Shown here one piece after another: positions 56,885 to 64,000 of a DNA stretch of 64,000 nucleotides. How positions within the stretch are numbered: position 1 is the stretch's first letter; each line of letters starts with the position of its first letter. The position numbers and the translations under genes are program-made. Below the pieces are notes generated by a model. It was not told the DNA's origin, ran no database searches, and was given only the letters and a program-made list of their open reading frames with translations. The stretch spans positions 3,718,571-3,782,570 of the forward strand of contig JAJEKV010000059.1 in assembly GCA_021234155.1 (NCBI GenBank), in the 5' to 3' direction. The DNA comes from Isoetes taiwanensis. Its lineage: Eukaryota > Streptophyta > Lycopodiopsida > Isoetales > Isoetaceae.

Positions 56885-57466
56885 CCGTAACCTGCTAGAC
56901 CCTAAAATTTCCCCATTCCTGAACTATAGTGAGAAAAATATGCAGGAAAGCCATTTTAATCCGATGTTTCTCCTTTTATTCATGTTGTTTCTTGATTTTT
57001 TTTGGCAGAAGATCAGCCATGGCTAGGATAAGAGATGCTTTTTGGCTGAAGAAAATGAAGAAATGCTTGAACGAATCATAGCTAGGTAGTGATGCAGAGC
57101 ATGCAGATCTTTTGGAGCAGAACTTTCGGCTATGGCAGAGGGCAAAAAACGTCTCTGAAAAAGAGGCAAAATCTTGGCCATAGAGCTTCCGGTATGGCAC
57201 AAGAAAAAGAGGTTTTAGAGCTCTTACCCTCATAAATTGGTCCACATCAAAAATTCTGCATCTAAATCATTCTGTATAGCATCTGCAGTGCAAGAAGAAG
57301 CCCTGAAATCGTCAGAGCAGACGCCCTTCATAGCAGAGCAGGGGACTCGAAATCTTGGAAACTCGGGCGGCGCCACCAGATCGCCGCCAGAAACTTAGAC
57401 CTTGAAATTACTTGAAAAAAAAAGTTACTGAAATCGTCGGAAATTTTAGGGTCTCGCAGGTTACGG
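56885..57466. repeat. Inverted repeat pair, 28 bases, 526 bases apart
   Basis: CCGTAACCTGC-AGACCCTAAAATTTCC at 56885-56912 matches the reverse complement of 57439-57466 at 27 of 28 positions. The left arm directly abuts the 132-bp hairpin. A GGCGCCACCAG block at 57368-57378 also matches the hairpin arm in inverse orientation. The interval itself has no recognisable gene; it is Glu/Lys-codon-rich in several frames but unrecognised. Confidence 0.75.
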
Positions 57467-59341
57467 TGCTGAAGCTCTTGGACCTCCTTTTTCTGTGCCT
57501 TAAACTTTCGCCTCTAATGCGAGAATCCTCTGGTGCCTCTAAAATGGGAGGTAATTTTTTGGATAATTTGCTTAAATCGAAGGCAGATCCCTCTGGCTTG
57601 CTATTTGACACCAGAAGGCTTGCCGGCCTTGGAGCAAGGATTGGTAGACATGATTAGCCTGCCTCTGGAATCAAATTTTTGAATGCCATAGCCAGGATTT
57701 TGGGAGCATATTTCGTAAGAAGAAAACTGAAAAACTGAAGGAATTTAGGGCAAAAAAGAAATCTAGAAATGCTTGGGAATTATTTGAAAGCAGTGCGAAG
57801 CAAGGCTCCAGATAGCGGCTCCAGAAAAGGAGTAGAAAAAAATAAACAAAAAAAGGAAATCTCGTGAATGAATCCCATGCCACGTTAAAATAATGAAACA
57901 ACGTCTCTCTTCATCTATGCTATGTGGCCGAATCTGGTTGTCCATAGGGACGGGTTGATAGGGGCGGAGGGACATTGGGGCGATCTCAGCCGTCCATCAG
58001 GTGGACAGACCGACGCCACGGTTTTATAATATGGTACTAGAAAATTGCCCACCATTGGTGGGATTTCTATGTGAGTTATACTAATTTGTTGTCTATGTGT
58101 ATGGGGTACAGTTTGTGTCATTTGGAAGCCCCTTAAAGATGTAGATCACGTACTTCTATGCATCATGTGGTTGCATATAAAAATGGGGCATTTAACGATA
58201 TAAATAGATATGTTCAAGTCCAATTGTCGATATAATAAATGTTGTTTCTTAAACCAGATCAAAATGTTCAAAATTTTAGGATTCTAAACAGGAATGGAGC
58301 TTTAGAACAATAGTAATTATGGTTGCGTCCACAATTACTTGAAAATTTTTGAAAATGCATCATTAGAGTATGAACACAAAAAACAAAATTGCTTGCATTT
58401 TTAGCCATCAGCTTACAATCTGCCCAGCCATGTCCCTTATATAAATCGCAGCAAAAAGTTGCATGTTGAAGATAAGAACAGTAGAATAATGTGGAACCTT
58501 CAACATAAAAGAAATTGGGAAGAAACAAATTGACAGACGTTAGCTGAAGCTGCATTATAGGAAATTATTTCTTCACATGCTGATGTATAATGTAGTAAGT
58601 TAAAGGATAAGTAAACTCAAATAGCAACCATGACTCTATGTATAACGGAAAAGAGGATATTTTGATCTACTTAAGGGACGAAGTTTATGCCTCACCCTGC
58701 ATTTATAATACAAAGATCCAGTGCCATATCTCAAGCTGTCTGCCTTCTTATTTATACAACCTTCTTATTTATACACTGGTCCCTTTGATTGATATGTTGC
58801 AAAAAGATTTCTGTGAAGAGTCATAGCTGAGCCTTAAAATTAGGCATACCATAGTGATAAGCGCAATGTTAATATTAGGTAATAAGAAACAACGCGGATT
58901 CATATCAGAGCCTCCGGATTTAAGCAAAAAGGGTCGATTTGGCCAGGAAAAAGGCTGAATCTTAGATATTTCTGGCCGATTTGCTATTATTGATGATTAT
59001 CTACCTTTTTGGGTTGATATTTGCGATCAGAAAAGGCTCTCCCAAAAATAGGTTAATTTGCCCTTATAAATGTAATTGCTTCCTTCTTCTGAACACAGAA
59101 ATCCGGCTGAGAGCTTGTGAACATCCTCTGCCTTGTTATAGTAATCGATAGAGAATTAGTCCTCATTGCTGAGTTTTCCGATTGTGGTGTTGAAAGCATG
59201 ATAATGTGATTGGCATTGGTGTTGTGCAAATTGATCATATATTTGCAAGACTTTTATTGCTTGTAAGAGGCAGTTTAAGTGCTATTCTTAATGCTTTTGA
59301 TATAAGTGATATACACATTAAGCCATATCGTTATCCTCATT
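57467..59341. other. AT-rich region without recognised gene; possible tRNA-Met primer site
   Basis: Only short frames occur. At 58899-58915 TCATATCAGAGCCTCC resembles the common plant primer-binding sequence TGGTATCAGAGC of copia-type elements, with its first bases altered. It could mark a decayed LTR/internal junction. No matching LTR was identified, so this is tentative. Confidence 0.3.
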
Positions 59342-59440
59342 ACTAATTGGCAAGCATATAAATCTAATTGTACATTTCATATTTTATACCCATTGTCAAG
59401 CACATAAATCTAATTGTACATTTCATATTTTATAATACGG
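59342..59440. repeat. 53-bp tandem duplication
   Basis: ATAAATCTAATTGTACATTT-CATATTTTATA occurs twice, at about 59358 and 59405, each preceded by CAAGCA. It is a simple local duplication in AT-rich DNA. Confidence 0.85.
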
Positions 59441-59690
59441 GGCGAGAGTTACTTGAAAGCCAAAGACCATGAGAGTTTCAACAAAATGGAAGCACAAACT
59501 CATTTATTGGGATATTTAAAGACCAATTAGTCGCCATTCGTATTGAATCAATCAATTTACAGGTGGGATAAGTCAATAATGAGTAGAGTTCTACTCTTTG
59601 TCAAAATCATAATTGTAAATAAGTAGATATAACAAATATCAAATGTGTGCCTGGCGTTTGCCGCAGATAAATCATGTGATAACTACTTTA

Positions 59691-60070
59691 GTGTGCTCAT
59701 GTGAAAGCTGGATGTGGTCTTGTCATAAGCTACGGGCTTTTGCCATCTGGACATATACTATTTGACAGGAAATAAAAGTGAAACAAACGCAAAGACCACA
59801 TAATCATATAGATCCTTTGACAGTACCACATAAGATAGAATAGAATAGAATAGAATATGATTTTATCGTCCACGGAGACCAACTGGCCTATGGGACCCAA
59901 GTACAAAGAGAGAGCAGCAGGCGTATGATAGAAGATAACTATCAATAGAAAAGAGAAGCTGAGTTGTAACGCCCTGCAGGATAAATATAAAAGTTTCCTA
60001 CAGTCATTGGCAGACAATATCACATAAGAAGGAAGATCATAGCTAACCTTTAGTCCGTCTGTGTTGGAGG
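59691..60070. repeat. Direct repeat, copy 1 (with insertion)
   Basis: It begins GTGTGCTCATGTGAAAG and ends CTTTAGTCCGTCTGTGTTGG-AGG, as does 60807-61042. It is longer than copy 2 because of a ~93-bp insertion at about 59839 and a further extra ~40 bases near 59970-60020. No gene. Confidence 0.85.
59834..59933. mobile_element. Very short 5'-truncated LINE insertion with target duplication
   Basis: An (AATAG)n stretch at 59839-59856 followed by about 75 bases is absent from the sister repeat copy at about 60955. GATAGAA occurs on both sides (59834-59840 and 59927-59933), a likely 7-base target duplication. The pentanucleotide tail and the following ATTTTATCGTCC resemble the tail and adjacent bases of the LINE at 12501 (ACATTTATGTCC), so both may belong to one LINE family in the same orientation. 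Confidence 0.65.
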
Positions 60071-60806
60071 TATTCTGTAACTGATGTAGATTAAATGGTG
60101 GACAACCCTATGCATTAAGCTGGAAAAATTTAAAGAGGCAAAGAAACCTTTAGTTTCAATCAATCCGTAACATAACAGTAAATACAAACTCATCCAAGTA
60201 TGACCAAAATGAAAAATATAAACCCAAAACTTGCTCACCTGTTTTAAAGCAACTATGGCCTTGATGTGATTGGTAAGACCACTTCTTGATACGCCCACAA
60301 TTGCCTTTGTAACTCCAATTGCAGTCTATGTCTTTAGAGAAAACACAATGGAGATGCCTCTTAATATTGATTTAACATGCCTTAATGTGTTGTTCTTGGT
60401 TGTTCGTTGCTTTTGTGGAAACAAAACTGGCTGGGCAGTCTGGCCATTAATAGAGCAACGAATTTTGCATAGTGCAAAACTTTTCTTAACTGCCGACCTG
60501 AGAATTTCCACTGTAAGATTCTAAACGAGTCTACCAAAAGCCTAAGTCTGGTATTAAATCTCTTAATATGCCTAACATTATCTTTGTTGTGAAGCTTCAA
60601 ATTCAATCTACATATATAGAGCACAATTACAGAATGAAAATGCCTTCTAAGATTGGCCCAGCAAGTGGATGAATATTGCAATATCAAACATGAAATACTA
60701 CTGCTGTATTGGACTGATTTCACTTATACTGATTTGAGTTATTTCGAACTAAATTAGCTTTCAATCAATCCCTGAGTTATAGTGATCTATATCCTTGTTA
60801 TAGCTA

Positions 60807-61042
60807 GTGTGCTCATGTGAAAGTTCACAGAGTCTTGTCATAGGCTACAGGCTTATCCCATCTGGACATATACTATCTGATAGGAAATAAAAGTGAAATG
60901 CAAAGATCACATAATCATATAGATCCTTTGACAATATCACAAAAGATAGACGATAATTATCAATAGATAAGAGAAGCTGAGTTATAAAGGATAACATAAG
61001 ATGGAAGATCATAGCTAACCTTTAGTCCGTCTGTGTTGGAGG
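60807..61042. repeat. Direct repeat, copy 2
   Basis: This is the shorter partner of 59691-60070. It retains the CATCTGGACATATACTAT, GATCACATAATCATATAGAT and AGATCATAGCTAACCTTTAG blocks in order. It serves as the empty-site reference for the LINE stub in copy 1. Confidence 0.85.
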
Positions 61043-61309
61043 ATGCTCAAATTTACTGCTGTGACAATGGATTGAAAAGATTAGAATAGGACGTCATCTG
61101 CTAATGGACAGAATTCTATAGAACAAAGGTGAGTGATATGTTAATAATTTTCCACCTTTGGAGGCACATGCTCAACTGCTGAACTAAGCTAGAAGTGTCA
61201 GGCTGATGAACATAGTGGGCTCTGCCTGTGTGCTATAGTACTATCTCTCTCAAAGCTTATATTTTTATCTAAATGACTAGTAATGGTACCCAGCCTTGCT
61301 GGACATAAA

Positions 61310-62910
61310 TTAAGAACCTTTAATTTCTTTCTTTTTTTATTCTCCTTTTTTTTTTCTAACCCCCTTCTCCCTCCCTTTGCCTTCCCTTTCCCCTTGCCCT
61401 TTTTTTCTTTCTCTTTTTTCTTATCAGCTTTTTCCCTGCCTTTTTATCTTTCCCCGCTCTTCCCATTTTTCCACTACTCTTTTCCCCTTCCTTTTCCTTT
61501 TTCTTTTCTCTTTCTCGTTTCTCATGCATTTTTTCGTTCTCTCTTTTGCTTACCTTTTCATGTGCCCTTTTTCTTCCTTTCCCCATCCTCTTCCTCTTGA
61601 TCCGTGCTCTTTTCCCCATCTCTTTTCCATTTCTCTCTCCTCTTTTCCTCATGCTCTTTTTTGCTTTCCCTTCTCCTTTTCCGCTTCCCTTTTCCTTATT
61701 CTCTTTTCATACTTTCCCCACCTTTTTGCTTAATGTTGTTCCTTTTTCCCTTTCCTTTCTCTTTCCCTTCCTTTACATTTTCCCTTTCAGGTTTCGGATT
61801 TCCTTTTCATATGCCTCTTTCCATTCCCTTTTCTCAACCTTTTTTATGTACTCTTTTTCCTTCTTTTTCCTATCCTCTTCCCCTTTTCCCCTTTCCACTT
61901 TCTCCTTTCTTGTTTCTTTTTTTCTTTTCCCTTTCCCATACTCTTTTTTCCCTTTCTTTTTCTATTTCCTCACCCTTTCCCTCTTCCTTTTTTCTCGTGC
62001 CCTTTTCTCCTTCCTCTTTTCCTCTTTTCCTATTCCTTGCTCCCTACCCTTTGTCTATTCTACTTTCCCCCACCCCTTTTTCCTCCTTTTTCCATCCTTT
62101 TCCCTCTTCCTTTTTTCTTGATGCTCTTTTTTTGCTTCCGCTTTTTCTCTCTCTTCACCCTTTCTCTCTTTCCTTTTTTTCACGCCCTTTCCTTTTTTTC
62201 CTTTTCTCGTTTCCTTTTCCCAAGTTCTCTTTGCCCTTTTCCCCTCTCTTTTCCTTTTTACTTTCCTTTTTCCCATGGACTTTGCAACCTTTTCTTATTT
62301 TCCCTTATCTTTTTCTCCTTTTTCTCATCCTTACTTTTACCCTTTTCATGGTGCCCTTTTTCCTTTCCCTTTTCCCCTCGCCTATTCTATTCTTTTTCTA
62401 TTTCCTTTTATCTTTCCCTTTTTCCTTTTCTCCTTCTCTTTCCTTTTTCCTTTTTCTCTTACCTTTCTTTTATTCCTTTTCCTTTTCCCTTTCATCGCTT
62501 TTTTCCTTTTCCCTTCCCCATTTCCTTTTCCCTTTTCCCTTTCCCTTTTCTTTTCTTTTTCCTTTTTCCTTCCCCTTTTCCTTTTCCCTTTTCCCCTTTC
62601 ATCGTTTTCCTTTTCCCTTCCCCTTTTCCTTTTCCCCTTTTCCTTTTTCCCTTTCATCGCTTTTTCCCTTCCCCTTTTCCTTTCCCTTTTCCCTTTTCCC
62701 TTTCATCGTTTTTCCTTTTCCCTTCACCTTTTCCTTTGCCCTTTTCCTTTTCCTTTTTTTTCCCTTTCATCGTTTTTTCCTTTTCCTTCCCTTTTCCTTT
62801 TCCTTTTCTCTTTTCCCTTTTCCCTTTTCCCTTTCATCGTTTTTTTCCTTTTCCTTTTCCTTTCCTTTCCTTTCCCTTTCCCTTTTTCCTTTTCCCTTTC
62901 ATATTGAAGC
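61310..62910. repeat. 1.6 kb polypyrimidine (CTTTTCCC-type) tract
   Basis: The plus strand is almost entirely T and C, with rare A/G. The 442-, 292- and 210-codon frames across it are Phe/Ser/Pro/Leu only and overlap in all three phases, as expected for a CT-rich repeat, so they are not genes. Such mirror-symmetric tracts can form triplex DNA. Confidence 0.95.
62490..62910. repeat. Minisatellite inside the polypyrimidine tract, period ~50-67 bp (one ~107), about six copies
   Basis: CCCTTTCATCG(C/T)TTTTTCC recurs near 62489, 62596, 62649, 62699, 62764 and 62830, with a final truncated CCCTTTCATATTG near 62896. Between the landmarks lie runs of CCTTTT. The end at 62910 is abrupt and passes into ordinary sequence. 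Confidence 0.88.
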
Positions 62911-63739
62911 CATAGTCAAGATGAAATTTTAGTTGAAGACACGCACACATCATCTCCACCATTGGTCAATCAAATCCTCGACCGTCCGATTTAGGGCTCC
63001 ATTGAAGACACACGCTATAATTTTATAATATAAGAAGATAATCAGAGGTGACATATCAAGCTCGCATATCAGGACTCAGATAAATTCTTGCTTATCATTT
63101 TACAGATCACTCACCTGCAGGAACCAAAGCCGCAGAATGCAAAAACATTTGATTTAGAAATGCTTTAAAATGCTTAAAAACGTCTTCATCCTAAGCTTTA
63201 CCTTTGGAAGAATGCTCCGCCAGCCAGATTTGTTACTCCAAGACTCACTTTTTATGGATTCTTATTTCAACTCGTTGCATTCACCTTAACAACTGCCCAA
63301 GAAGTTTTGCACTTCATGTTTCTGAAGAAATCCATAGCTCTGAATATTCCAATGAATGCATGCAAACAAAAAAAAAGGGTATGAGAAGAATGAGCCAGCT
63401 TCGAAATCTCCACTACTATAGATATTCTTGCATCCAAAAGCCATTCTAATCCATGGAATGAAGGAAAGGAAAGCCATTCTAACCCTGCACTCACCTCCTG
63501 CGAAATTATACCACAGAGATGGAATATCGCAACGGGAGGGAATATCGCACCTGCTGCACAAACTCGTAACCTATATCTGCTTTACAATGGACAAAACAAC
63601 GGATTTAAATACATTGTCTTTCAAACCCGCAAGTTCCAGTCAGGCAGACAATAAAAAATGGAAAGAACACAAAAGCCATGAGTTCTTGATCAAATAAAAG
63701 AAGCCAAAAGCGAGAAAATCCAAGAAGAGGGGTGCATAC
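62911..63739. other. Interval before the right-end gene candidate
   Basis: Only short frames of about 90 codons or less on both strands, none recognisable. GTTGAAGACACGCACACATC at 62932 recurs in part as TTGAAGACACACGCTATAA at about 63003. If the minus-strand gene at the right end is real, this would be its first intron. Confidence 0.35.
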
Positions 63740-63815
63740 CTGGGGATCCATAGCCACGGCGGGGGCTGGGGCTATTGCTCTGATCGTCATATTCATGATC
63801 ATCCTGCCCATCCAT
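63740..63815 (-). CDS. Possible first coding exon of a minus-strand gene (Asp/Ser/Arg-rich start)
   Basis: On the minus strand an ATG at 63815 opens a frame M-D-G-Q-D-D-H-E-Y-D-D-Q-S-N-S-P-S-P-R-R-G-Y-G-S-P. It runs to CCCCAG|GTATGC (donor GT at 63739-63738), a good splice site. The composition recalls the start of SR-type or other RNA-binding proteins, but the piece is too short to name. The upstream minus-strand sequence to 64000 has stops in all frames and could be 5' UTR. On the plus strand 63764-64000 is also open in two frames, so the call is weak. Confidence 0.25.
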
Positions 63816-64000
63816 GGAAACGGGTCGGGAAAGGCTTCAAGCGACTGGGTAAGGCTCAGAAATCCAGCCTCGCAGCAATGCGAGCAAAGAGGGGCAGAGA
63901 AGCATATCAGTATGGAAACCCACGATCAAGTTCCAGTGACTGGCACCACTACATCATTGGGCACACGACACTGCTTGAAAAAGCTCTGGATTGGCAAGAC

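Larger units (their letters stand above)
59441..61309. other. AT-rich interval with a direct duplication at its core, no gene
   Basis: Outside the duplicated segments (59691-60070 and 60807-61042) the interval shows only short, unsupported frames such as 60270-60524. No domain, splice-supported exon or RNA fold stands out. Confidence 0.4.

Noticed and set aside
58899-58915. Complete copia element suggested by a tRNA-Met primer-like site
   Set aside because: No flanking LTR, gag or pol fragments could be found; kept only as a tentative note.
61604-62932. 442-codon open frame and two other long frames on the plus strand
   Set aside because: They lie wholly in a CT-only tract, are made of Phe/Ser/Pro/Leu, and occur in all three phases; a composition artefact.

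Overview
The window looks like nuclear DNA of a plant, dominated by transposable elements and simple repeats. The supporting signs are a Ty3/gypsy polyprotein remnant with a chromodomain, a CACTA-type terminus, a hAT-type miniature element, LINE 3' fragments and GT-AG intron boundaries. No bacterial-style operon, rRNA, tRNA or CRISPR array was found. A reverse transcriptase (RT) of the Penelope-like / algal-cnidarian type suggests an early-diverging or non-flowering lineage, but that is a weak inference.

Layout: 1-2340 has no recognisable gene. 2345-11715 is a tandem array of about 8.7 copies of a ~1.08 kb unit. 11717-14285 is a tandem duplication whose second copy is split by a 5'-truncated LINE. 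15.1-42.9 kb is one large cluster of long direct repeats (2.6-3.1 kb each, units a-g here), mostly ending in (TTC)n tracts. It surrounds a body with a minus-strand RT split by a probable intron, an intact ~500-codon companion ORF, and a conserved hairpin next to the (GAA)n tract. Two shorter spacers look like internally deleted derivatives of that body. I read this as an autonomous Penelope-like element with long pseudo-LTRs plus two non-autonomous relatives, b-spacer-c and d-spacer-e, lying between its repeats. It is the best candidate here for an undescribed system.

42.9-48.34 kb holds short repeats, unrecognised broken coding pieces and the right end of a CACTA-like transposon with subterminal GTCGTT/GGCGTT repeats. 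48.35-52.75 kb contains broken unrecognised coding segments, with many copies of a 24-bp perfect palindrome in the non-coding gaps. 52.95-56.23 kb is a decayed Ty3/gypsy pol (RT, RNase H, integrase, chromodomain). Its chromodomain is split by a 543-bp hAT-type element with 17-bp terminal inverted repeats and an 8-bp target duplication. A strong 132-bp GC-rich hairpin follows at 56.75 kb. 57.5-61.1 kb is AT-rich with small duplications and a ~93-bp LINE stub. 61.3-62.9 kb is a polypyrimidine tract ending in a minisatellite. The last 260 bases are GC-richer and may hold the first exon of a minus-strand gene.

A caution applies throughout. Differences between repeat copies cluster at CpG sites and include one-base insertions (CG versus CTG or CAG). 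Deamination cannot make these, so they resemble base-calling errors at methylated cytosines. Frameshifts in CpG-rich regions should therefore not be over-read. Most open frames in the simple repeats are artefacts of composition.
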